Origin: AC-32 sp046726435
GTDB taxonomy: Bacteria; Actinomycetota; Thermoleophilia; Gaiellales; Gaiellaceae
Reading direction: 5' to 3'
Assembly (NCBI GenBank): GCA_046726435.1
Contig: JBKPAM010000101.1
Span: 1-22,220, forward strand
DNA: 22,220 nt
This document shows positions 15,134 through 21,984 of this stretch, piece by piece; the first letter of the stretch is position 1, and each line of letters starts with the position of its first letter. The translations under genes and the position numbers were made by a program. The notes beneath the pieces are model-generated. The model was given only the letters and a program-made list of their open reading frames with translations. It had not been told where the DNA came from and ran no database searches.

Positions 15134-15787
15134 CTAACGCCCGCCGAGTGAGGCCGAATCACCCCGTACGGTCAGGTCTGCCAGGTGCCTGGTTCGAGCG
15201 ACGAGCTCGGCGTTCTTCAGGTCGCTTTCGTCGACGTGACGGACCGCGTCCTCCTCGGAGCGCCCGCCGACCAGCTGGCGATTGATCAGCCGCCGGCGCA
15301 GAACGTCGACGGGTGCGTCGACGTACCAGATCCGGTCGAGCAACGGCCGCACCTCACGCCACTGGGGTTGCTCCAGGAGCAGGTAGTTCCCCTCGGTGAT
15401 CACGAGCTTCGCCCGGGGACCGACCGGGATCGCGCCGGGCACCGTCCGCTCGGCCGCGCGGTCGAAGTCTGGCCAGAGGACGACGCCAGCCTCGTCGCGA
15501 AGACGCCGCAGCGAGGCGACGAAGGCGGCGGCGTCGAAGGTCTGCGGCGCGCCCTTGACCGACCGGAGCCCGAGCGAATCGAGGGTCTCGTTCGAAAGGT
15601 GGAACCCGTCGAGCGGCGCAACGACCGCAAAGCCTGGGCCACGCCGCTCGGCCAGCGCCGCCGCCAGCCCGCAGGCCAGCGTCGACTTGCCCGCGCCCGG
15701 CGGCCCGGTGATCCCGAGCAGGAACCGGCCGGCCCGCGCGTCGACCGCAGCGAGCAGCTCACCCGCCAGGCTCCCAGCGACGCACAC
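15134..15787 (-). CDS. frcK: FrcK-like P-loop kinase (uridine/pantothenate kinase superfamily)
   Basis: This 217-residue kinase resembles those encoded with fructose ABC importers. The P-loop is GPPGAGKST at residues 28-36, DGFHL at 59-63 follows the next strand, FDR is at 107-109 and EGNYLLL at 131-137 forms a Walker B-like strand. RRRLINRQL near 170 contributes the lid arginines. The superfamily phosphorylates nucleosides, pantothenate or related alcohols. Rhizobial FrcK sits in the frcBCAK operon, but its exact substrate is not firmly settled. The GTG start is six bases from the aldo/keto reductase stop, so the two are cotranscribed. A sugar kinase role here is inferred from context; the separate ROK fructokinase at the right edge makes it less obvious. 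Confidence 0.82.
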   Translation of the reverse strand: MCVAGSLAGELLAAVDARAGRFLLGITGPPGAGKSTLACGLAAALAERRGPGFAVVAPLDGFHLSNETLDSLGLRSVKGAPQTFDAAAFVASLRRLRDEAGVVLWPDFDRAAERTVPGAIPVGPRAKLVITEGNYLLLEQPQWREVRPLLDRIWYVDAPVDVLRRRLINRQLVGGRSEEDAVRHVDESDLKNAELVARTRHLADLTVRGDSASLGGR

Positions 15788-15793
15788 GCGCCG

Positions 15794-16819
15794 CTATTCG
15801 CTGCTCGAGGCGGCCCAGAGATTGATGCCGCTCTCCGTTGCGTGCCCGTCGATCTCCGCGAGCTCCTCGTCCGTGAAGTCGAGGCGCTCGACCGCGGCGA
15901 CGTTCTCCTCGAGCTGCTGAACGCTGCTCGCACCGGCGAGCGCCGAGGTGACGCGCGGATCGCGCAGCGTCCAAGCAAGGGCCATCTGCGCGAGGCTCTG
16001 GCCCCGCCCGCTCGCGATTTCGTTCAGCGCGCGGATCTTCTCGACCGCTTCCTCGGTGATCAGGTCCGGCGACAGCGTCCCGGGGCGGCTAGCGCGGCTC
16101 CCCTCCGGGATTCCGCCCAGGTACTTGTCGCTCAGCATCCCCTGCGCGAGAGGCGAGAAGACGATGCAGCCGATCCCCTCCTCGCCGAGCACGTCGAGCA
16201 GCTCAGGCTCGATCCAGCGGTTCAGCATCGAGTACGAAGGCTGGTGGATAAGCAGCGGCGTGCCGAGCTCGCGAAGAAGCGCGGCCGCGTCCCGCGTCTT
16301 CGCCGCCGCGTACGAGGAGATGCCCACGTAGAGCGCCTTGCCCTGCCGCACCGCGGAGTCGAGCGCGCCCATCGTCTCCTCCAGCGGCGTCTCGGGATCG
16401 AAGCGATGCGAGTAGAAGATGTCGACGTACTCGAGCCCCATGCGCCGAAGACTCTGGTCGAGGCTCGAGAGCAGGTACTTCCGCGAGCCCCACTCGCCGT
16501 ACGGCCCCGGCCACATGTCGTAGCCGGCCTTCGTCGAGATCACCAGCTCGTCCCGATAGAAGCCGAGGTCGTGGGCGAGCATGCGCCCGAAGTTCTCCTC
16601 CGCCGAGCCGTACGGGGGCCCGTAGTTGTTCGCCAGGTCGAAGTGGGTGATCCCGAGGTCGAAGGCGCGGCGGACGATCGCGCGGCCAGATTCGAACGGG
16701 AAGTCGCCGCCGAAGTTGTTCCAGAGGCCGAGCGAGAGCACGGGCAGCTGGAGGCCGCTTCGCCCCGACCTGCGGTACTGCATGCGCTCGTAGCGATCGG
16801 ATGCGGGAACGTAGCTCAC
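15794..16819 (-). CDS. Aldo/keto reductase, YghZ (L-glyceraldehyde 3-phosphate reductase)-like
   Basis: This 341-residue TIM-barrel NADPH reductase carries the full AKR tetrad: D61 and Y66 in DLANNYGPPYGSAEENFG, K97 in VISTKAGY and H138 in YSHRFD. The N-terminal RRSGRSGLQLPVLSLGLW and the PPYGSAEENFG segment match the YghZ/AKR14 branch, which reduces L-glyceraldehyde 3-phosphate and other aldehydes. The GTG start has GGAGG six bases upstream and overlaps the stop of the Gfo/Idh gene (GTGA). In this operon it could reduce an aldehyde or keto-sugar intermediate made by the neighbouring dehydrogenase, or detoxify triose-derived aldehydes. The precise substrate is an inference. Confidence 0.92.
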   Translation of the reverse strand: MSYVPASDRYERMQYRRSGRSGLQLPVLSLGLWNNFGGDFPFESGRAIVRRAFDLGITHFDLANNYGPPYGSAEENFGRMLAHDLGFYRDELVISTKAGYDMWPGPYGEWGSRKYLLSSLDQSLRRMGLEYVDIFYSHRFDPETPLEETMGALDSAVRQGKALYVGISSYAAAKTRDAAALLRELGTPLLIHQPSYSMLNRWIEPELLDVLGEEGIGCIVFSPLAQGMLSDKYLGGIPEGSRASRPGTLSPDLITEEAVEKIRALNEIASGRGQSLAQMALAWTLRDPRVTSALAGASSVQQLEENVAAVERLDFTDEELAEIDGHATESGINLWAASSSE

Positions 16820-17841
16820 ACGGCACCTCCGGGCTGAGCGCTGACGACAGGTTCCAGGGCGACCGTCGTGCCGATGGCGCCCGCACGGTGCAGCGCCTCG
16901 AGCGCCCGCGCCTGCCCGATTGCGTCGGCACGGCCGAGCAGCAGCTCGGTCTCGCCGCGAATCGCGCCGGAGACGTTGTCCAGCTCGAGCACGTACGAGT
17001 CGGCCTGCTCGACGGGGATCAGCTCGCGCTCCACCGTGTCGTGCTCGGTGCGCCGCCCGAGCTCGACCGCCGGCGTGCGCGGCTGCCAGGGATCGGCCAC
17101 GACCGTCCCCTGCTCCCCGACTACCTCGAGCGCGGTCCGCCGAGGCAGGACGAAGCCGGCGTCGAAGTGGGCGATGACCTCTCGAGGAAGCGCGAGCGTC
17201 GCCGCAAAGGTCACGTCGACGCCCGTCGGGCCGAGCGCCTGCATCGCCTGAACCCGCTCCGGCTCGCCGGCGAGCAGGCGGATCGCGTTGACGCAGTAGG
17301 CGCCGACGTCCATCAGCGAGCCGCCGTCCAGCGCTGGGTCGAGCCGCGCGTCACCTGCCCCGTGCACCGAGGCGACGTCGAAGCTGAATGCGGCGCGGAC
17401 GATCCGCAGGCGTCCGATCACGTCCTCGGCGGCCAGCTCGACCAGCTTGGCCGTCTGTGGATGGTGCCGCCACATGAAGCCCTCCGAGACGACCAGCCCG
17501 CGCTCCTCGGCGCGGTCGAACACCTGCTCGACCGCCTGCAGGTCGCGCGAGAACGGCTTCTCGCAGAGCACGTGCTTGCCGGCATCGAGCGCCCGCAGCG
17601 TCCACTCGACGTGCAGCGAGTTCGGGAGCGAGACGTAGACGGCATCGACCGCGTCGTCCTCGAGCAGCGCCTCGTAGCTTCCGTGTGCGCGCTCGATTCC
17701 GTGCTCGCGCGCGTAGGCCTCGGCGCGGGCGGGCGTGCGGCTCGCGACGGCGACGACCTCGGCGCGGTCGGTCTTGGGCGCGGCGTCGAGGATGTAGCGG
17801 TTGACCCGCGCCGTCGAGAGCAGTCCCCAGGCGACGGTCAT
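16816..17841 (-). CDS. Gfo/Idh/MocA family sugar oxidoreductase
   Basis: This 341-residue NAD(P)-dependent dehydrogenase has an N-terminal Rossmann fold (VAWGLLSTARVNRYIL, residues 3-18; VVAVASRTPARAEAYA after strand 2). It also has the family's EKPF at 94-97, whose lysine lies in the active site, and the C-terminal alpha/beta domain with GGSLMDVGAYCVNAIRLL containing the conserved Asp and Tyr. The WGLLSTARVN variant of the dinucleotide loop is common in D-xylose dehydrogenase-like members. The ATG at 17841 overlaps the ATPase stop (ATGA). The longer open frame upstream is antisense-free but lies in the ATPase gene and has no domain support. It probably oxidises or reduces the imported sugar or polyol at one carbon. 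Confidence 0.93.
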   Translation of the reverse strand: MTVAWGLLSTARVNRYILDAAPKTDRAEVVAVASRTPARAEAYAREHGIERAHGSYEALLEDDAVDAVYVSLPNSLHVEWTLRALDAGKHVLCEKPFSRDLQAVEQVFDRAEERGLVVSEGFMWRHHPQTAKLVELAAEDVIGRLRIVRAAFSFDVASVHGAGDARLDPALDGGSLMDVGAYCVNAIRLLAGEPERVQAMQALGPTGVDVTFAATLALPREVIAHFDAGFVLPRRTALEVVGEQGTVVADPWQPRTPAVELGRRTEHDTVERELIPVEQADSYVLELDNVSGAIRGETELLLGRADAIGQARALEALHRAGAIGTTVALEPVVSAQPGGAV

Positions 17842-18662
17842 GCACCCTCCTCCGCGGGCAGGCTCACAGGCGGGCCCTCCTTGACCAGCGCCTGCTCGAG
17901 CTCGCCTCGCGTGGCGCCGGTCATGATCGCCACGGCCTCCGGCATCGTGTGAGTCTGTGGCGTCACGACCGCAACGCGCTTGCCGAGCCGCATGATCTGG
18001 ATCCGGTCCGCGAGCTCGAACACGTGAGGCATGTCGTGACTGATGAGGATCACGGGCAGGCCGCGCTCGCGCACGCGGAGGATCAGGTCGAGCACTTGGC
18101 GAGTCTCTTTGACTCCGAGCGCGGCCGTCGGCTCGTCCATGATCGCCACCCGCTGCGCCCACTTCGCCGCGCGCGCGACGGCGACACCCTGCCGCTGCCC
18201 GCCGGAGAGATCCTCGACCGGCTGGCGCATGGACTGGACCCCGATCTTCAACTCCTGCAGGTGGCGCGCGGCCTCCCGGCGCATCGGGCGCTTCGCGAGC
18301 ATCCGCAGGGCAAGGCCGAACGGGCCGCGCATCCGGGCCTCCCGGCCGAGGAAGATGTTCGAGGCGATGTCGAGTGACGGCGCCACGGCGAGGTCCTGGT
18401 ACACGGTTTCGATCCCGGCGCGCCGCGCGTCGCCCGGAGACCGGAACCGGATGGACTCCCCGTCGAGTCGGATCTCTCCGCGGTCGGCCTGCAAGGCTCC
18501 CGAGAGCGCCTTGATCAGCGTCGACTTCCCGGCGCCGTTGTCGCCGATCACGGCGGTTATCTCGTCCGGGTAGAGCTCGAAGTCGGCGTCGTCGAGCGCG
18601 ACGACGTGCCCGTACCGCTTCACGAGCCCGCGTGCCTCGAGGATCGGCCGCCGCTCGCTCAG
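17838..18662 (-). CDS. frcA: Sugar ABC transporter ATP-binding protein, FrcA-like, CTG start
   Basis: This 274-residue single-domain ATPase belongs to the CUT2 class, most of whose ATPases (RbsA) carry two domains; FrcA-type proteins carry one. Motifs: Walker A GDNGAGKST at 40-48, Q-loop TVYQDLAVAPSL near 87-97, signature LSGGQ at 152-156, Walker B VAIMDEPTAA at 172-181 and switch His209. The frame has no ATG, GTG or TTG near the domain start. The CTG at 18662 has GGAGG five bases upstream and overlaps the permease stop as CTGA, like the ATGA and GTGA joints elsewhere in this operon. The nearest alternative, GTG at codon 14, would delete the first strand. It pairs with the FrcC-like permease. 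Confidence 0.92.
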   Translation of the reverse strand: MSERRPILEARGLVKRYGHVVALDDADFELYPDEITAVIGDNGAGKSTLIKALSGALQADRGEIRLDGESIRFRSPGDARRAGIETVYQDLAVAPSLDIASNIFLGREARMRGPFGLALRMLAKRPMRREAARHLQELKIGVQSMRQPVEDLSGGQRQGVAVARAAKWAQRVAIMDEPTAALGVKETRQVLDLILRVRERGLPVILISHDMPHVFELADRIQIMRLGKRVAVVTPQTHTMPEAVAIMTGATRGELEQALVKEGPPVSLPAEEGA

Positions 18663-19687
18663 AGCCGCCTCCGGTGCGTGAGCTGGTCGACTGACACCGC
18701 GAGGATCACGAGGACGCCCGTGACCAGGTACTGGTAGATCACGTCGACGCCGATCAAGGTCAGGCCGTTGCGGAAGACCCCGACGATGATCGCCCCGATC
18801 AGCGTGCCGATCACCGTTCCGCGGCCGCCGAAGAGGCTGGTGCCGCCGAGGACGACGGCAGTGATGGAGTCGAGGTTCTCGGTCGTCTGCCCCGCGTTGG
18901 GATCGCCGAGCTCCGTGCGCGAGACGAGGAGCCAGGCGGCGATGCCGTACATGAGCCCGGCGACCGTGTAGACGCTCAGGAGGACCCGGCCCGTCCTGAT
19001 GCCGGTGAGCCGGGCCGCCTCGGCGTCGTCTCCCGTGGCGTAGACGTGGCGGCCCCAGGCAGTCTGCGTGAGGACGAACCACGCCAGGCCGAAAAGGACG
19101 AACATGAACACGACCCCGTACGTGATGTCGGTGTGGCCGATTGTGAAGGTCCGCCCGAAGAAGAGCAGCGCGCTCGGCAGCGTCGACGCTCCGGAGTTCC
19201 CCGGCGGGTAGGTCAGGTCGTTGGAGTAGATGTGGGTCAGCGCGAAGGCGATGTTGAGCGTGCCCAGCGTGACGATGAAGGCCGGCAGCCTGACCACCGC
19301 CACGAGTCCTCCGTTGAGGACGCCGAACGCGACGCAGGCGAGGATCCCCAGCAGGATCGCGGTGGCGGGGCTGTAGCCGGAGTCGATGGCGAGCTTCGTC
19401 ATCACGATCTGCCCGAACGCCATCACCGTGCCGACCGAGAGGTCGATGCCCGCGGTCAGGATGATCAGCGTCTGGCCGATCGCGAGCACGCCGACGACCA
19501 TCACCTGCTGTAGCACGAGCGAGAGGTTCGGCCCCTGGAGGAAGCGGTCGCTCTTCAGCGAGAAGAACGCCATCGTCAGGAGGAGGGCCAAGAGGGGCCC
19601 GACGGCGGGCGCCGCCAGGACCCGGCGAGCCCCCTCGAGCACGGATCGTGCGGTCGGCAGGTGGGCTGAGGTTTCCGTTGCGCTCAA
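18659..19687 (-). CDS. frcC: Sugar ABC transporter permease, FrcC/RbsC-like
   Basis: This 342-residue inner-membrane protein has about eight to ten hydrophobic helices. The CUT2 permease signature LTAGIDLSVGTVMAFG lies at about 80-97, GGTSLFGGRGTVIGTLIGA in the later half and QYLVTGVLVILAVSVDQL near the end. It should form a homodimeric pore with two ATPase copies. The start is TTG at 19687, with only a weak upstream ribosome site, 103 bases after the binding-protein stop across a strong hairpin. The weak start and the hairpin would both lower permease output relative to the binding protein. The FrcC name rests on the resemblance of the whole cluster. Confidence 0.93.
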   Translation of the reverse strand: MSATETSAHLPTARSVLEGARRVLAAPAVGPLLALLLTMAFFSLKSDRFLQGPNLSLVLQQVMVVGVLAIGQTLIILTAGIDLSVGTVMAFGQIVMTKLAIDSGYSPATAILLGILACVAFGVLNGGLVAVVRLPAFIVTLGTLNIAFALTHIYSNDLTYPPGNSGASTLPSALLFFGRTFTIGHTDITYGVVFMFVLFGLAWFVLTQTAWGRHVYATGDDAEAARLTGIRTGRVLLSVYTVAGLMYGIAAWLLVSRTELGDPNAGQTTENLDSITAVVLGGTSLFGGRGTVIGTLIGAIIVGVFRNGLTLIGVDVIYQYLVTGVLVILAVSVDQLTHRRRL

Positions 19688-19728
19688 GGTCGAACTCGTC
19701 CCGAAGCGGCGATCCTAGGACGCGGGAT

Positions 19729-19775
19729 CCCACTGCGACCGGAGAGCCGCCGGGCGGCGCTCCGGTCGCCGTGGG
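19729..19775 (-). terminator. Long intercistronic hairpin after the sugar-binding protein gene
   Basis: Three nested arms pair: CCCAC (19729-19733) with GTGGG (19771-19775), GCGACCGGAG (19735-19744) with CTCCGGTCGC (19760-19769), and GCCGC (19746-19750) with GCGGC (19754-19758). The result is 20 base pairs with two single mismatches and a three-base loop. It lies between the binding-protein stop and the permease start, inside one operon. It probably stops part of the transcripts and protects the upstream message from decay, giving excess binding protein. Confidence 0.65.
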
Positions 19776-19790
19776 TGGGGGTCTACCTCT

Positions 19791-20822
19791 CTAGCCCCAG
19801 CAGTTCGCGAGGCCGTACTTGACGCTCTTCGACTTGACGCCCTTGAGGGGCTTCTTCGCGATCAGGTTCACGCCGGTGTCCGTGTAGCCGTGAGGCTTGG
19901 TCCCGGTCTTCGCGTACTTGACGACCGCCGCGACGCCTCGAGACGCCATCAGCAGCGGGTACTGCTGCGAGGTCGCATCGATGATCCCGGCCTTGACGTT
20001 CCGCACGCCGGCGCAACCGCCGTCGACCGAGACGATCGTCGTGCCGGCTTTCGTCTTGCCGGCCTTCTTCAACGCGTTCCAGGCGCCCGCGGCGCTCGGC
20101 TCGTTGATCGTGTAGACGACGTTGATCTTCGGGCTCTTCTGCAGGCAGTTCTCCATCGCCGTCTGCGAAGGGGCCGTCTGACCCTCGCCGTTTCCGACGC
20201 AGGCGATCTGCTTGTTGTTGTTCTTGATCCCGAATCCTTTCAGGAAGCCGTTGTGACGCAACGCCCCGACGGACGAGCCGACGTGCTCGTCGATCATCCC
20301 GATCGTCACCTTCTTGCCCTTCGTGGCTGCACGGGCGTACTTGCCGATCAGCACTCCCGCGTTGAAGTTGTTGGTCGCGAAGAGAGCGTTGGTCGCGCTC
20401 TTCGGAACCGTGGGCGTGTCCAGAGCGATGACGATGACGCCTGCCTTGCGCGCCTTCGCGATCGCGGCGTTCTCGGCCTTGCCGTCGGCAACGGTGATCA
20501 GAATCCCCTTCACACCCGCCGTCGTCATGTTCTCGATGGCCGCGATCTGGCTGGCGTTATCGGAACTGCTCTTCCCTGCCGCATACGTGAGGCTCGCACC
20601 GAGCCTCTTCGCAGCCTTCGTCGCTCCCGCGCGCATCTTGACGAAGAACGGGTTCGTGGCGTCCTTCGTGATCAGGCCGACCTTGACGGTCGCGCTCTTC
20701 GACGCTGTCGTGGCGGACGCGGCGGCGACGATCGCCGACGTGGCGACCACTACGACGAGGAGCGCTGCCGCGAGACCCAGCCTGCGCCATGATGGCGTGA
20801 GCTGCCTCTGCGGATCGCGCAT
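19791..20822 (-). CDS. frcB: Sugar-binding protein of an ABC importer, FrcB-like (fructose type)
   Basis: This 343-residue secreted protein is of the periplasmic-binding type I fold. A signal peptide is clear: basic start (MRDPQRQLTPSWRR), hydrophobic core LGLAAALLVVVVATSAIVAA and an Ala-rich cleavage region near 38-42; there is no lipobox cysteine. The mature part begins VKVGLITKDATNPFFVKM, followed by NASQIAAIENMTTAGVKGILIT, split by a loop, and VIVIALDTPTVP, which closely resembles rhizobial FrcB. Without a lipid anchor it is unusual for a Gram-positive-type single membrane, and a cell-wall or free location is possible. The ATG at 20822 has a strong AAGGAGGT-like site upstream. It leads the operon under the divergent LacI protein. 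Confidence 0.93.
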   Translation of the reverse strand: MRDPQRQLTPSWRRLGLAAALLVVVVATSAIVAAASATTASKSATVKVGLITKDATNPFFVKMRAGATKAAKRLGASLTYAAGKSSSDNASQIAAIENMTTAGVKGILITVADGKAENAAIAKARKAGVIVIALDTPTVPKSATNALFATNNFNAGVLIGKYARAATKGKKVTIGMIDEHVGSSVGALRHNGFLKGFGIKNNNKQIACVGNGEGQTAPSQTAMENCLQKSPKINVVYTINEPSAAGAWNALKKAGKTKAGTTIVSVDGGCAGVRNVKAGIIDATSQQYPLLMASRGVAAVVKYAKTGTKPHGYTDTGVNLIAKKPLKGVKSKSVKYGLANCWG

Positions 20823-20846
20823 CTGCTACCTCCTTGCCTGTGGTTG

Positions 20847-20860
20847 TGGTACCGATAACA
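20847..20860. promoter_or_regulatory. LacI-type operator on the frcB side
   Basis: TGGTACCGATAACA; its reverse complement TGTTATCGGTACCA matches the second operator at 20923 in 12 of 14 positions. It has the central CG usual for LacI-family sites and covers the -10 region of the frcB promoter, so binding would repress the sugar operon. Confidence 0.65.
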
Positions 20861-20881
20861 CGTTTCCGCCCTTTTAGTCAA
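20852..20881 (-). promoter_or_regulatory. frcB operon promoter
   Basis: On the minus strand a good -35, TTGACT (20881 down to 20876), is followed after 18 bases by TATCGG (20857-20852), or with a shorter spacer by TGTTAT. Either -10 overlaps the operator at 20847-20860. The message would carry a short leader with the strong ribosome site of frcB. Confidence 0.5.
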
Positions 20882-20892
20882 GCCGTCCAGTC

Positions 20893-20921
20893 TTGGTTCG
20901 GGCAGGCGTCCACGGTAATCT
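20893..20921 (+). promoter_or_regulatory. lacI-fructokinase promoter
   Basis: TTGGTT (20893-20898) and TAATCT (20916-20921), 17 bases apart, form a moderate promoter. The expected start site near 20928 falls inside the operator at 20923-20936, which suggests autoregulation. Confidence 0.4.
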
Positions 20922-20922
20922 G

Positions 20923-20936
20923 TGGTATCGCTACCA
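20923..20936. promoter_or_regulatory. LacI-type operator on the lacI side
   Basis: TGGTATCGCTACCA is palindromic in 12 of 14 positions around a central CG. It repeats the site at 20847-20860 in inverted orientation. Centre to centre they are 76 bp apart, about seven helical turns, so both could be held by one tetramer or two dimers. It covers the predicted lacI transcription start. Confidence 0.7.
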
Positions 20937-20946
20937 GGAATTCGCC

Positions 20947-21984
20947 GTGACGACGAAGGCCGCAAACGTGACGATCAAGGACGTCGCCTCCCTGGCGGGG
21001 GTCTCGCCGATGACCGTGTCGCGGGTGATCAACGGGAGCGACCGCGTCAGCACGGAGACCCAGCGGCGGGTCCAGGACGCGATCGAACAGCTCGGCTACA
21101 TTCCGAGCCGGCTCGCACGCGGGCTGAGCGCGCGCAAGACGGGCACGCTCGCTGTGATCGTCCCCGACGTCGCGAACCCGTTCTTCACGCTGATCGTCCG
21201 CGCGGCCGAGGACGTGGCGCGGCGATCCACCTACCGCGTCATCCTCTGCGACACCCGCGCGGACCTCGCCGTCGAGCGGGACGTGATCGAGGAGCTGATC
21301 GCCCATCGCGTCGAAGGGATCGCGATCGCGCCGGTCAGCGACCGCTCGAAGCCCCAGCTCGAGCGGCTGACGAGGTTCGGTGTCCCCTTCGTGCTGATCG
21401 ACCGAACGGTCGCCGGGATGGACTGCGACGCGGTCGTCGGCGACAGCGTCGGCGGCGCCGAGCAGCTGGTCGAGCACCTGATCGGCCTCGGCCACCGGCG
21501 CATCGGGATGATCGTCGAGCACGACGAGGTCTCGAGCGCGCGAGAGCGGCGCCGTGGCTACGAGACCGCGCTCAGGGCGGCGGGCCTCGGGGTCGACCCG
21601 GAGCTCGTCGAGCGGCATGCGCCCGATCCCGACGGTGGGTTCGCAGGGATGACCGGCCTCCTCTCGCTCGAGGAGCCGCCGTCGGCGGTGTTCGCGGTCA
21701 ACAACCTCGTCGCCCTCGGCGCGATCGAGGCCGTCCGTGGCGCCGGCCTCGAAGTCCCCGACGACGTCGCCCTCGTCTGCTTCGACGACATCGAGTACGC
21801 GTCGCGGCTCTACCCCTTCCTGACTGCGCTCGAGCAGCCGGCCGAGACGTTCGGGACGCTCGGGACCCAGCTGCTGCTCGAGCGGATCCAGGGCCGGGGG
21901 CCGGCGCGCAATCGCGTCGTCGTGCTGCCGGGCCGTTTGACCGTCCGTCAGTCGTGCGGAGCCCGGGCGGTCGAGACCGCTTGA
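20947..21984 (+). CDS. LacI family transcriptional regulator of the sugar locus
   Basis: This 345-residue repressor has the LacI helix-turn-helix at 9-28 (TIKDVASLAGVSPMTVSRVI) and the hinge helix at about 48-62 (YIPSRLARGLSARKTG). A sugar-binding domain follows from LAVIVPDVANPFFTLIV on, with the late CFDDIEYASRLYPFLT segment typical of ligand contacts. I choose GTG 20947 because CAGGAA lies seven bases upstream and the DNA-binding domain begins at once; the longer frame to 20893 reads through the operator. It is divergent from the frc-like operon and overlaps the fructokinase start (TTGA). The two operators between them make repression of both directions, relieved by the imported sugar or its phosphate, the probable logic. 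Confidence 0.94.
   Translation: MTTKAANVTIKDVASLAGVSPMTVSRVINGSDRVSTETQRRVQDAIEQLGYIPSRLARGLSARKTGTLAVIVPDVANPFFTLIVRAAEDVARRSTYRVILCDTRADLAVERDVIEELIAHRVEGIAIAPVSDRSKPQLERLTRFGVPFVLIDRTVAGMDCDAVVGDSVGGAEQLVEHLIGLGHRRIGMIVEHDEVSSARERRRGYETALRAAGLGVDPELVERHAPDPDGGFAGMTGLLSLEEPPSAVFAVNNLVALGAIEAVRGAGLEVPDDVALVCFDDIEYASRLYPFLTALEQPAETFGTLGTQLLLERIQGRGPARNRVVVLPGRLTVRQSCGARAVETA

Noticed and set aside
15185..16837. 550-codon plus-strand frame opposite kinase and aldo/keto reductase
   Set aside because: Two well-defined enzymes with intact motifs are read from the opposite strand; the frame itself has no recognisable domain.
16801..17952. Plus-strand frame opposite the Gfo/Idh gene
   Set aside because: Antisense shadow without motifs; the minus strand carries the EKPF dehydrogenase.
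18663..19733. Upstream extension of the ATPase frame through the permease gene
   Set aside because: The open frame exists but overlaps the whole permease and encodes low-complexity sequence; the domain starts at the CTG.
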